64,000 nucleotides of DNA from Ascidiaceihabitans sp029251465 (GTDB lineage Bacteria; Pseudomonadota; Alphaproteobacteria; Rhodobacterales; Rhodobacteraceae): positions 1,550,001 through 1,614,000 of the forward strand of contig NZ_CP170633.1 of the NCBI RefSeq assembly GCF_042932805.1, read 5' to 3'. A program made the translations under genes and the position numbers. Every line of letters starts with the position of its first letter. Position 1 is the stretch's first letter. Shown here piece by piece: positions 14,856 through 22,738 of this stretch. The notes beneath the pieces were generated by a model. It saw only the letters and a program-made list of their open reading frames with translations. It was not told where the DNA came from and made no database searches.

Positions 14856-16358
14856 TTAACCCACCGACCCTTCCAACGAAATCGCAACCAGCGCCTGTGC
14901 TTCCATCGCAAATTCCATCGGCAATGCTTGCAGCACGTCCTTGCAGAACCCGTTGACGACCAAGGCGACTGCCTCTTCTTCGTCCATCCCGCGCGAGCGG
15001 CAATAGAACAGCTGATCGTCGTCGACTTTTGAGGTTGTCGCCTCGTGCTCAACGCGGCTGGAGTTGTTTTTGACCTCGATATAGGGGACCGTGTGCGCCC
15101 CGCATTTGTCACCAATCAGCAAACTGTCGCACTGCGTATAGTTGCGCGATTCCTTGGCTTTGGGGTGCATCGACACCAAGCCGCGGTAAGTGTTTTGCGC
15201 TTTGCCGGCCGAAATCCCTTTGGACACGATGCGCGATTTGGTGCGCTTGCCCAGATGGATCATTTTGGTGCCGGTGTCGGCCTGCTGCATGTTGTTGGCG
15301 ATGGCGATGGAGTAGAATTCGCCCTGTGAATCGTCGCCGCGCAGAACGCAGGACGGGTATTTCCACGTCACGGCTGATCCGGTTTCGACTTGGGTCCACA
15401 TGACTTTTGAACGGTCGCCACGGCAGTCCGCACGCTTGGTCACAAAGTTGTAAATGCCGCCTTTGCCGTCCTCGTCGCCGGGGTACCAGTTTTGAACGGT
15501 CGAGTATTTGATCTCGGCATCGTCCAGCAAAACCAGTTCGACCACGGCGGCGTGCAATTGTGCAACGTCGCGTTGCGGTGCGGTGCAGCCCTCAAGGTAG
15601 GACACGTAGGAATCTTTGTCAGCGATGATCAGTGTGCGTTCGAACTGGCCGGTGTTTTCCGCGTTGATGCGGAAATACGTCGACAGTTCCATCGGGCAGC
15701 GCGTGCCCGGCGGGATGTAAACAAACGAGCCATCTGAAAACACAGCGGAATTCAGCGTCGCGTAGTAGTTGTCGGACACCGGAACAACCGTGCCGAGATA
15801 CTTTTTCACCAACTCTGGGTGCTCTTTGATCGCCTCTGAGATCGAGCAGAAGATCACGCCGGCTTTTAGCAATTCCGCTTGGAATGTGGTGCCGACAGAC
15901 ACGCTATCAAACACAGCATCTACAGCAACACGGCGTTCGCCTTCTGGGGCTTCGACGCCAGCCAACAAGGCTTGTTCCTTTAGCGGAATACCAAGTTTCT
16001 TGTATGTTTCCAAAAGCTTGGGATCAACTTCATCCAACGACTTTGGTTTCACTTCCATCGATTTTGGGCGGGCATAGTAATACTGGTCCTGAAAATCGAT
16101 TTTAGGATAATCGACCATCGCCCAGTCAGGTTCTGTCAGGGTCAACCAACGGCGATACGCTTCAAGGCGCCATTCCAGCATCCATTCCGGTTCTTCGTTT
16201 TTGGACGAGATCAGGCGCACAATGTCCTCGGACAGACCTTTGGGCGCGTATTCCATTTCGATCTCGGTTTCCCAACCGTATTTATACGCACCGCCAACTT
16301 CGGCCACCGCATCTACGGTGTCCTGATCGACGCCATCTTTCACGACAACATTGTCCAT
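14856..16358 (-). CDS. sufB: Fe-S cluster assembly protein SufB
   Basis: Core scaffold subunit on which the nascent Fe-S cluster forms. The 500-residue product contains the full SufB architecture: N-terminal helical part with WMLEWRLEAYRRW, then the beta-helix with TRCPMELSTYFRIN, LEGCTAPQRDVAQLHAAVVEL and RSRGMDEEEAVALVVNGFC. Start 16358 (MDNVVVKDG) is preferred to 16373 because AGAGGG lies 6 bases before it. It follows the NifS-like gene with a 28 bp gap. Confidence 0.93.
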   Translation of the reverse strand: MDNVVVKDGVDQDTVDAVAEVGGAYKYGWETEIEMEYAPKGLSEDIVRLISSKNEEPEWMLEWRLEAYRRWLTLTEPDWAMVDYPKIDFQDQYYYARPKSMEVKPKSLDEVDPKLLETYKKLGIPLKEQALLAGVEAPEGERRVAVDAVFDSVSVGTTFQAELLKAGVIFCSISEAIKEHPELVKKYLGTVVPVSDNYYATLNSAVFSDGSFVYIPPGTRCPMELSTYFRINAENTGQFERTLIIADKDSYVSYLEGCTAPQRDVAQLHAAVVELVLLDDAEIKYSTVQNWYPGDEDGKGGIYNFVTKRADCRGDRSKVMWTQVETGSAVTWKYPSCVLRGDDSQGEFYSIAIANNMQQADTGTKMIHLGKRTKSRIVSKGISAGKAQNTYRGLVSMHPKAKESRNYTQCDSLLIGDKCGAHTVPYIEVKNNSSRVEHEATTSKVDDDQLFYCRSRGMDEEEAVALVVNGFCKDVLQALPMEFAMEAQALVAISLEGSVG

Positions 16359-16386
16359 GTTTTTCCCTCTCATCAGCGCGCAGCGT

Positions 16387-17430
16387 TCAAGCCGCCCGCG
16401 CCTCGTGTTTCTTTAGTTTTTGCGCCCACACATCGGCAAAGCGCAAAACGTCATCTTGTGCGGTCTCAAGCCCCAGCGACACGCGGATCGCACATGCGGC
16501 CTGATCCGCGTCGTATCCCATCGCCAACAGCACGCGGCTGGCCTTGACCTTGCCTGACGAACAGGCCGATCCCGCAGAAACCGCAAAACCCGACAGATCC
16601 ATCTGCATCACCTGCGTCTCGCCTTTCCACCCCGGCGTCAGAATGCACGAGGTGTTTGGCAAACGCGCCGCATCATACCCGACAAAAATAGTCTTCTTTG
16701 ACGCAGCCTCAAGTGCCTTTTCTAGAATATTTCTAAGTTGCGCAACCCGTTCCCAACGCCCATTCGCTACATCTTGGGCTGCGGCCTGTGCAGCAGCGCC
16801 AAATCCAGCCATTCCGATGATGTTTTCGGTGCCAGACCGGCGCCCCATTTCCTGACCGCCACCTTTGATCATCGCCGGCACGTCTTGGCCGCGGCGCAGA
16901 ACCAACGCACCGATGCCTTTGGGGCCACCCAATTTATGCGCCGAAATCAGACCCATGCGTACGCCAGAGCCAATGAAATCCAGCGGCAGTTTGCCAAACC
17001 CTTGGGTCATGTCGCAGACGGCCAAACCGGCGGGTACATTTTGCAAAACACCGGTTTCCGAATTGGCGAACTGCACCGCACTTTGGTCTGGCGCATCGAT
17101 GATGACGGATCCGTTTGCGTCCATGGCCAGTCTCTCGGCTGTCACGGCACCTACCGCGTCATGTTCAATGCCAGCGCTAAACAATTCACGGCCCGCACAG
17201 GCCAATGCCGCCGCTTCGGTCGCGCCTGAGGTGAACACAATGTCCGCCCCCTCAGCGCCCATCGCGTCAGACACCTGACGACGCGCGTTTTCCATCAAGG
17301 ATTTCGCCGCACGCCCTTCAGCATGCACAGACGACGGGTTGCCCAAGACATCCATCGCCGCAATCATTGCCGCGCGGGCCTCGGCCCTCAGCGGTGTTGT
17401 TGCGTTATGATCCAGATAGGTCCGGTTCAT
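16387..17430 (-). CDS. Class I cysteine desulfurase (NifS/IscS-like)
   Basis: A 347-residue PLP enzyme, somewhat shorter than IscS. It begins MNRTYLDHNATTPL. The PLP lysine Lys166 is in SAHKLGGPKG, and GRRSGTEN binds the cofactor phosphate. The catalytic loop Cys290 lies in SAGSACSSGK, the class I signature, unlike SufS. It is the second gene of the operon after iscR; roseobacter suf operons commonly keep this enzyme along with SufS. It may serve as the main sulfur donor, or work with SufS under different conditions. Confidence 0.88.
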   Translation of the reverse strand: MNRTYLDHNATTPLRAEARAAMIAAMDVLGNPSSVHAEGRAAKSLMENARRQVSDAMGAEGADIVFTSGATEAAALACAGRELFSAGIEHDAVGAVTAERLAMDANGSVIIDAPDQSAVQFANSETGVLQNVPAGLAVCDMTQGFGKLPLDFIGSGVRMGLISAHKLGGPKGIGALVLRRGQDVPAMIKGGGQEMGRRSGTENIIGMAGFGAAAQAAAQDVANGRWERVAQLRNILEKALEAASKKTIFVGYDAARLPNTSCILTPGWKGETQVMQMDLSGFAVSAGSACSSGKVKASRVLLAMGYDADQAACAIRVSLGLETAQDDVLRFADVWAQKLKKHEARAA

Positions 17431-17436
17431 GGTTGC

Positions 17437-17895
17437 TTATCCGTCGACTATATCAAACAGGTTGGGTACTGCGGGGCACGGCACCAATTCGTTGGCGATC
17501 ACATCTGACAGGCGGGTTTGGTGCAAGAACACATAGACGTGGGCACTTAACCCCTCCCACAAGCGGTTGGTCAGTGATTGCGCGCGCGACCCAGATGCCC
17601 CACCCGAGGCACCTGCCCCCTTGTGCATGGCATCGACCGTCTCATCCACAGCGCCCAGAATATCTACGACCCGAATTTCAGAAGCAGGCCGCGCCAAACG
17701 GTATCCACCGCCGGGTCCACGCACAGACGTCACCAATTGCTCTCGGCGCAGTTTGACAAACAACTGTTCCAGATAGGGCAACGAAATATCCTGACGTTCA
17801 GCGATGTCGCCAAGGCTCACCAGCTTGTCACCCGGCTGCAAGGCAATGTCGGACAGTGCGACCATCGCGTAGCGCCCCTTGGTTGATAGTTTCAT
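17437..17895 (-). CDS. iscR: Rrf2-family regulator IscR, lacking canonical cysteine ligands
   Basis: A 152-residue winged-helix regulator, MKLSTKGRYAMVAL at the start, with the Rrf2 recognition segment DISLPYLEQLFVKLR and the wing VRGPGGGYRLARP. In E. coli IscR three Cys and one His around residues 92-107 hold a [2Fe-2S] cluster; here that stretch reads MHKGAGASGGASGSRAQSLTN, with no Cys. The only cysteine is Cys140. This matches the Rhodobacter sphaeroides IscR, reported as a repressor of iron-sulfur genes with a single cysteine. The open frame continues upstream to 18036, but this ATG has the family N-terminus and GGGAGA before it. Confidence 0.9.
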   Translation of the reverse strand: MKLSTKGRYAMVALSDIALQPGDKLVSLGDIAERQDISLPYLEQLFVKLRREQLVTSVRGPGGGYRLARPASEIRVVDILGAVDETVDAMHKGAGASGGASGSRAQSLTNRLWEGLSAHVYVFLHQTRLSDVIANELVPCPAVPNLFDIVDG

Positions 17896-17998
17896 CGCCG
17901 TCTCCCTTATATTGCAGGATCTGCCGCACCAATTGATTGACCTCTGCTGCACAACATCATACATCCTCTCGGACGCGGATGTTCCGCTGCATTCGCCA

Positions 17999-18015
17999 TT
18001 TAGAACCGTTCTAAA
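17999..18015. promoter_or_regulatory. Irr (ICE-like) operator at the suf promoter
   Basis: Perfect 17-base palindrome TTTAGAACCGTTCTAAA. It matches the TTTAGAA...TTCTAAA motif described for Irr, the haem-dependent iron regulator of alphaproteobacteria. It overlaps the -10 region of the inferred suf promoter, a position suited to repression in iron-poor conditions. Confidence 0.7.
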
Positions 18016-18036
18016 GTGTCTTATAGATTTCGTCAA
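18008..18036 (-). promoter_or_regulatory. Promoter of the iscR-suf operon
   Basis: On the minus strand TTGACG (18036-18031) is followed after 16-17 bases by TTTAGA/TAGAAC inside the Irr palindrome. This leaves a leader of roughly 100 nt before iscR. Confidence 0.5.
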
Positions 18037-18114
18037 GAATTCACATAGACCAGGAACGCGTCAAAATAGAACGCGCACTTAAACGCGCATAGAACAGACA
18101 AAGTAAGGACGCTC

Positions 18115-18768
18115 ATGCCTGAGGTCATTTTTCCTGGTCCAGAAGGCCGCCTTGAAGGTCGTTATCACCCGCAAAAAGAACGCGATGCACCGATTGCGAT
18201 CATTTTGCACCCGCATCCGCAGTTTGGCGGCACGATGAACCACAAGGTTGTGCACTCGATGCACTACGCTTTTTACAACATGGGCTTCACTGTGTTGCGG
18301 TTTAACTTTCGCGGTGTTGGTCGCTCGCAAGGCGAATACGATCAGGGCATTGGCGAATTGTCTGATGCTGCCTCGGCACTCGATTATTTGCAGTCGATGA
18401 ACAACAACTCCAAGCACTGCTGGGTTGCAGGCTTTTCGTTTGGCGCATGGATTGGCATGCAACTGTTGATGCGCCGGCCTGAAATCACCGGTTTCATCTC
18501 GGCCTCGCCGCCCGCAAACATGTACGACTTTTCATTCCTCGCACCTTGCCCTGCGTCCGGTTTGATTATCAACGGCACTGCTGACCGCGTAGCACCACCC
18601 GCGGACACCACAACGTTGGTCAACAAACTGCACGAGCAAAAAGGCATCACCATCACGCACACCGAAGTTGAAGGGGCCGGTCACTTTTTTGAAGAACCGC
18701 ACCTTGATACGCTGATGGATCACACGACGACTTATGTGAAACGCCGCCTGACCGAGACGTCACGCTAA
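18115..18768 (+). CDS. Alpha/beta hydrolase
   Basis: A 217-residue cytosolic hydrolase of the short YheT/CocE-like type. The nucleophile elbow is GFSFGAW, a GxSxG motif. The oxyanion HPHPQFGG and NFRGVGRSQG loops precede it, the acid is likely in NGTADRVAPP, and the catalytic His is in GAGHFF. No lid domain. Its substrate is unknown. It is divergent from iscR and overlaps the next small gene by one base (TAATG). Confidence 0.8.
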   Translation: MPEVIFPGPEGRLEGRYHPQKERDAPIAIILHPHPQFGGTMNHKVVHSMHYAFYNMGFTVLRFNFRGVGRSQGEYDQGIGELSDAASALDYLQSMNNNSKHCWVAGFSFGAWIGMQLLMRRPEITGFISASPPANMYDFSFLAPCPASGLIINGTADRVAPPADTTTLVNKLHEQKGITITHTEVEGAGHFFEEPHLDTLMDHTTTYVKRRLTETSR

Positions 18769-19007
18769 TGGCTGACCTCGCCGTCATCGAAATGGCCAAC
18801 AAACTGGCCGAAGAATGCCTCGCCGTGCAAAAAGAGACCGGCGAGGACCGTTTGTTTATGCAAGTCGGTGACGTGTTGGGGGCATCCTCTCAAACCCTCG
18901 AAGAAGCATTCCTGACAGCAATCCGAACCCGAATGGCCGAAATTCAAGGTCGAACATTTTTGGCAAAACGATTGCAAGCCCACCGCGCGGCCCAAACGCC
19001 TGAGTGA
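18768..19007 (+). CDS. Hypothetical small helical protein
   Basis: 79 residues, mostly helical and charged, not recognised. Its ATG overlaps the stop of the hydrolase gene (TAATG), which supports translation. The C-terminal part is Lys/Arg/Gln-rich (RTFLAKRLQAHRAAQTPE). It may be a partner of the hydrolase, an inference from overlap only. Confidence 0.6.
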   Translation: MADLAVIEMANKLAEECLAVQKETGEDRLFMQVGDVLGASSQTLEEAFLTAIRTRMAEIQGRTFLAKRLQAHRAAQTPE

Positions 19008-19076
19008 TCTTTGCGTTCAGGCGCGCGCTCCAAGGGCGGTGAAACCCGCGTTCTGACCTGATTGAAAATACTCAAA

Positions 19077-19664
19077 ATGACCCAACGACTTGATCAACAA
19101 ATCGCGTTTTTGAACGAGGCCGACAAACTTAAAACCATTCTGCGGGCCACGACTTTGTGTGATGGATCGCGCGCTGAAAACAGCGGCGAACATTCATGGC
19201 ACCTGACGCTGTACGCTCTGGTGTTGGCGGATCATGCAGGCGGTGGCGTCGACATCAACCGCGTCATAAAAATGCTGATCCTGCACGATCTGGTGGAAAT
19301 CGACGCCGGCGACAATCCTATCTTTGACGATATCGACCTGGCCGCCATGCACGCTGCTGAACAAATTGCTGCGGATCGCATCTTTGGTCTGCTGCCGGTC
19401 GATCTGCGGGACGATCTGCGAAACACTTGGGAAGAATTCGAGGCCGCACAAACGCCGGACGCGCAATTCGCCAAATCGTTGGACCGCTTTCAACCGCCCA
19501 TGCAGAACCTGGCCTCTGGTGGTGGCAGCTGGACTGATTACAACGTCAGCCAAGAGATGATCGCGGCGCGCGTTGGCTCAAAGATCAACGTCGGCGCGCC
19601 AAACCTGTGGGTCTACGCCAAGACCAAAATTGCGACGTTCTTCGAAAGCCATGCAACCAAATAA
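19077..19664 (+). CDS. HD-domain phosphohydrolase (YfbR-like)
   Basis: A 195-residue HD-superfamily protein. Metal ligands are visible as His in NSGEHSWHLT, the HD pair in LILHDLVEIDAGD and a later Asp in KSLDRFQP. YfbR-type members are 5'-deoxynucleotidases. The ATG at 19077 is preferred to TTG at 19062. The segment before it carries the short motif AAAATACTCAAAA that recurs near ssrA. Confidence 0.75.
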   Translation: MTQRLDQQIAFLNEADKLKTILRATTLCDGSRAENSGEHSWHLTLYALVLADHAGGGVDINRVIKMLILHDLVEIDAGDNPIFDDIDLAAMHAAEQIAADRIFGLLPVDLRDDLRNTWEEFEAAQTPDAQFAKSLDRFQPPMQNLASGGGSWTDYNVSQEMIAARVGSKINVGAPNLWVYAKTKIATFFESHATK

Positions 19665-19671
19665 AAGTCCC

Positions 19672-19878
19672 CTAGTGACCGCGCCCGTGCAAACGTTCGT
19701 GCATCTGGGTGATCATCTTGCTGGCAGTTTTCTCAAACAAACACGGGATAATTGCGTGCACCAGCGCTGCCAGCCCTGCCCCCAGTAACTTGAACGCAAA
19801 ACCCCCCGCAAACACAGCGTGCTCTACGTAATTCTCGTCGACGGACCGTGGGTGGTTTAGAAAGATGCGGTTGATCAT
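19672..19878 (-). CDS. DUF6356 family small membrane protein
   Basis: A 68-residue protein beginning MINRIFLNHPRSVDENYVEHAVFAGG. The HPRSV.E.Y.EH pattern, a central hydrophobic helix (residues 20-45) and a C-terminal basic tail with HERL mark the DUF6356 family, whose function is unknown. The start was set by the family N-terminus; the longer frame to 19947 adds an unrelated segment. It is convergent with the HD gene and stands alone. Confidence 0.7.
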   Translation of the reverse strand: MINRIFLNHPRSVDENYVEHAVFAGGFAFKLLGAGLAALVHAIIPCLFEKTASKMITQMHERLHGRGH

Positions 19879-19994
19879 TTTGGGCTCCCTAGGGCTGGTT
19901 TGGTCCAGAATAGATCGCTTGCAGGGTGAAAGGCTCCCAAATCGCACCTTATTTCAGGCTTTCGTGTGGATAATTTCCACTGTATTGATTGGTT

Positions 19995-20453
19995 ATGGAA
20001 ACACTTGATGTATTCGATCGTAAAATCCTTGGCGAATTGCAACGTGATGCGGCGCAATCGCTGGATCACTTGGGCGAAACCGTTGGCCTGTCACGCAATG
20101 CCTGTTGGCGCCGGATCAAAGCGCTTGAGGGCGCGGGTGTCCTGACCGCGCGTGTCGCGCTGGTGAACCCGAAAACGGTGGGCTTGGGTCTGATGGTGTT
20201 CATGCAAATCCGCACCGGCAGCCATGATCCTGATTGGCAGGCCCAGTTCAGCCGCGCCGCCCACGCCATTCCCGGTATCCTGAGCGTGTACCGCATGACC
20301 GGTGATCTGGATTATCTGATCCGTGCGCGTGTCGCAGACATGGCCGATTATGACCGTTTGTACCAACAGCTGATCACCCGCCTGCCTGTGGCAGATATTT
20401 CCGCCAGTTTCGTGATGGAAGAGATCAAAGACAGTACCGCCCTGCCGCTTTGA
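19995..20453 (+). CDS. Lrp/AsnC family transcriptional regulator
   Basis: A 152-residue regulator. Residues 1-60 form the AsnC-type winged helix (LDVFDRKILGELQRDA, GLSRNACWRRIKAL) and residues 65-150 the RAM ligand-binding domain with the GDLDYLIRARVADMADYD motif. Such proteins sense amino acids as octamers. The neighbours do not reveal the target; autoregulation from the 19879-19994 region is the family norm. ATG at 19995 is preferred over TTG at 19989. Confidence 0.85.
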   Translation: METLDVFDRKILGELQRDAAQSLDHLGETVGLSRNACWRRIKALEGAGVLTARVALVNPKTVGLGLMVFMQIRTGSHDPDWQAQFSRAAHAIPGILSVYRMTGDLDYLIRARVADMADYDRLYQQLITRLPVADISASFVMEEIKDSTALPL

Positions 20454-20569
20454 TGCCTCACGCTGCGCTTGCGGCATATTCCCCCTAGCAATCTGCGCAA
20501 TGGCAGGGTATGCGCGCCTGAAACCGGTTTGAGGCTCCTGTTAGCGGCCTCCTTACAAGAGGCAAGAAT

Positions 20570-22387
20570 ATGGACCTTCGCAATATTGCGATCATCGCGC
20601 ACGTTGACCACGGCAAAACCACATTGGTGGATGAGCTGCTGAAACAATCCGGCACCTACCGTGAAAACCAAGCGACCACCGAACGCGCAATGGACAGCAA
20701 TGATCTGGAACGCGAACGCGGTATCACGATTTTTGCCAAGCCGACGTCGGTTGAGTGGAACGGCACGCGCATCAACATCGTTGACACCCCGGGTCACGCT
20801 GACTTTGGCGGCGAAGTTGAACGCATTTTGTCCATGGTTGACGGTGTTGTTTTACTGGTTGATGCGGCCGAAGGCCCGATGCCACAGACTAAATTCGTGA
20901 CCTCCAAAGCGTTGAAACTGGGCCTGAAGCCTATCGTTGTGATCAACAAAGTCGACAAACCAGACGGCGAACCAGACCGCGCGCTGGATGAATGTTTCGA
21001 TCTGTTCGCCAACCTGGACGCAACAGACGAGCAGCTAGATTTCCCACACATGTACGCCTCTGGCCGCTCTGGCTGGGCCGACATGGAACTGGACGGACCG
21101 CGCAAAGATCTGAGCGCCTTGTTCGAATTGATCCTAAAGCACGTCCCCGCTCCGGCACAAATCGCAGACAAAGACAAACCGTTCACAATGCTGGCGACGA
21201 CATTGGGCGGTGACCCGTTCTTGGGTCGCTTGCTGACAGGCCGCGTCGAATCCGGCACGTTGAAAGCCGGCCAAACGATCAAAGCGATGTCACGTGACGG
21301 CACCTTGATCGAAAACTTCCGCGCTACCAAAATCCTCGCCTTCCGCGGCTTGGATCAAACCGGCATCGACCTGGCCGAAGCGGGCGATATCGTTTCCATC
21401 GCAGGCATGACCAAAGCAACAGTTGCTGACACATTGGCAGAGCAATCTGTTGTCGACGCGATCCCGGCGCAGCCGATCGATCCGCCGACCATCACGGTGA
21501 CTTTCGGCATCAACGACTCGCCTTTGGCTGGTCGTGACGGCAAAAAAGTACAGTCACGCGTCATTCGTGATCGCCTGATGAAAGAAGCTGAATCCAACGT
21601 TGCGATCAAAGTGACCGATTCAGCGGGCGGCGATTCATTCGAGGTCGCTGGTCGCGGCGAATTGCAGATGGGCGTATTGATCGAAAACATGCGCCGCGAA
21701 GGGTTTGAGCTGTCGATCTCGCGTCCACAGGTTCTGTTCCAAGACATCGACGGTGTCCGCCACGAGCCCATCGAAGAAGCCACAATCGACGTGGATGACG
21801 AATATTCCGGTGCGGTTATCGAAAAAATCACTGGCGTGCGCAAAGGTGAATTGGTCGAAATGCGCCCTGCTGGTGCCGGCAAAACCCGCATCATTGCGCA
21901 TGTGCCGTCCCGTGGCTTGATCGGGTATCACGGTGAATTCCTGACCGACACACGCGGCACAGGCGTGATCAACCGCGTATTCCACGGCTGGACACCGCAC
22001 AAAGGCAAGATCCCGGGCCGTCGCGCTGGTGTTCTGATTTCCATGGAAAACGGTGTGTCTGTGTCCTTTGCTTTGTTCAAACTTGAAGACCGCGGTCGCT
22101 TCTTTATCGGCGCGCAGGCTGACGTTTACCAAGGCATGATCATCGGTGAACACAACCGCGAAAACGATCTCGAAGTGAACCCGTTGAAAGGCAAACAGCT
22201 GACCAACGTACGTGCGTCCGGTACGGACGAAGCGGTGCGTCTGACAACGCCGATCACCCACTCGTTAGAAGAGGCGATTGCCTACATCGACGATGATGAA
22301 TTGGTCGAAGTCACGCCAAACGCGATCCGTTTGCGCAAGCGGTTCTTGGACACGCACGAGCGTAAGCGGATGTCTAAAACCAAGTAA
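20570..22387 (+). CDS. typA: Ribosome-associated translational GTPase TypA/BipA
   Basis: A 605-residue GTPase of the EF-G family that assists ribosome assembly and stress or low-temperature growth. The G1 loop AHVDHGKTT is at residues 10-18, followed by RGITI (switch I), DTPGHADFGGE (G3) and NKVDKPD (G4). Domains II, III and V and the BipA-specific C-terminal domain follow (TRGTGVINRVFHGW, GEHNRENDLEVNPLKGKQLTNVRASG). Monocistronic, with a strong terminator. Confidence 0.96.
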   Translation: MDLRNIAIIAHVDHGKTTLVDELLKQSGTYRENQATTERAMDSNDLERERGITIFAKPTSVEWNGTRINIVDTPGHADFGGEVERILSMVDGVVLLVDAAEGPMPQTKFVTSKALKLGLKPIVVINKVDKPDGEPDRALDECFDLFANLDATDEQLDFPHMYASGRSGWADMELDGPRKDLSALFELILKHVPAPAQIADKDKPFTMLATTLGGDPFLGRLLTGRVESGTLKAGQTIKAMSRDGTLIENFRATKILAFRGLDQTGIDLAEAGDIVSIAGMTKATVADTLAEQSVVDAIPAQPIDPPTITVTFGINDSPLAGRDGKKVQSRVIRDRLMKEAESNVAIKVTDSAGGDSFEVAGRGELQMGVLIENMRREGFELSISRPQVLFQDIDGVRHEPIEEATIDVDDEYSGAVIEKITGVRKGELVEMRPAGAGKTRIIAHVPSRGLIGYHGEFLTDTRGTGVINRVFHGWTPHKGKIPGRRAGVLISMENGVSVSFALFKLEDRGRFFIGAQADVYQGMIIGEHNRENDLEVNPLKGKQLTNVRASGTDEAVRLTTPITHSLEEAIAYIDDDELVEVTPNAIRLRKRFLDTHERKRMSKTK

Positions 22388-22412
22388 GTTTGGGTTTCGC
22401 AACACAGAATTA

Positions 22413-22445
22413 AAAAAGGGCGCTCCGGTTGGATGCGCCCTTTTT
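22413..22445. terminator. Bidirectional terminator between typA and the DUF1330 gene
   Basis: AAAAAAGGGCGC (to 22423) pairs with GCGCCCTTTTT (22435-22445). The A-run and T-run on opposite sides make it work in both directions for two convergent genes. Confidence 0.93.
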
Positions 22446-22447
22446 CG

Positions 22448-22735
22448 TTATTTTGATGTTTCGATAATCATCAACTCGCGTTCTGATGCCCCGCGCGCGT
22501 GTTCAAGCGCGGCTTGGTACGCGTCCGAGTGATAGCATTTCTCGGCCGTTTCCACGTCAGGAAACCGCGCCACCACATTGCGAGGGCGCTCTTTGCCCTC
22601 AAGCTGTACGAAACGTCCACCGCGCGCGATGAATTCGCCGCCGTGCTCTGCGATGGCGACTGTCGCACCCGCTGCGTATTTTTTATACGCCTCTTCATCC
22701 GTGACCGTGACGTGTGCGATCCAAAGTGCGCCCAT
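22448..22735 (-). CDS. DUF1330 domain-containing protein
   Basis: A 95-residue dimeric ferredoxin-like alpha/beta-barrel fold protein: MGALWIAHVTVTDEEAYKKYA at the start, then EHGGEFIARGG, RNVVARFPDVETAEKCYHS and YQAALEHARGASERELMIIE. All are standard DUF1330 landmarks. Function unknown. It follows alaS by 3 bp and so is co-transcribed with it. Confidence 0.85.
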   Translation of the reverse strand: MGALWIAHVTVTDEEAYKKYAAGATVAIAEHGGEFIARGGRFVQLEGKERPRNVVARFPDVETAEKCYHSDAYQAALEHARGASERELMIIETSK

Positions 22736-22738
22736 GTT

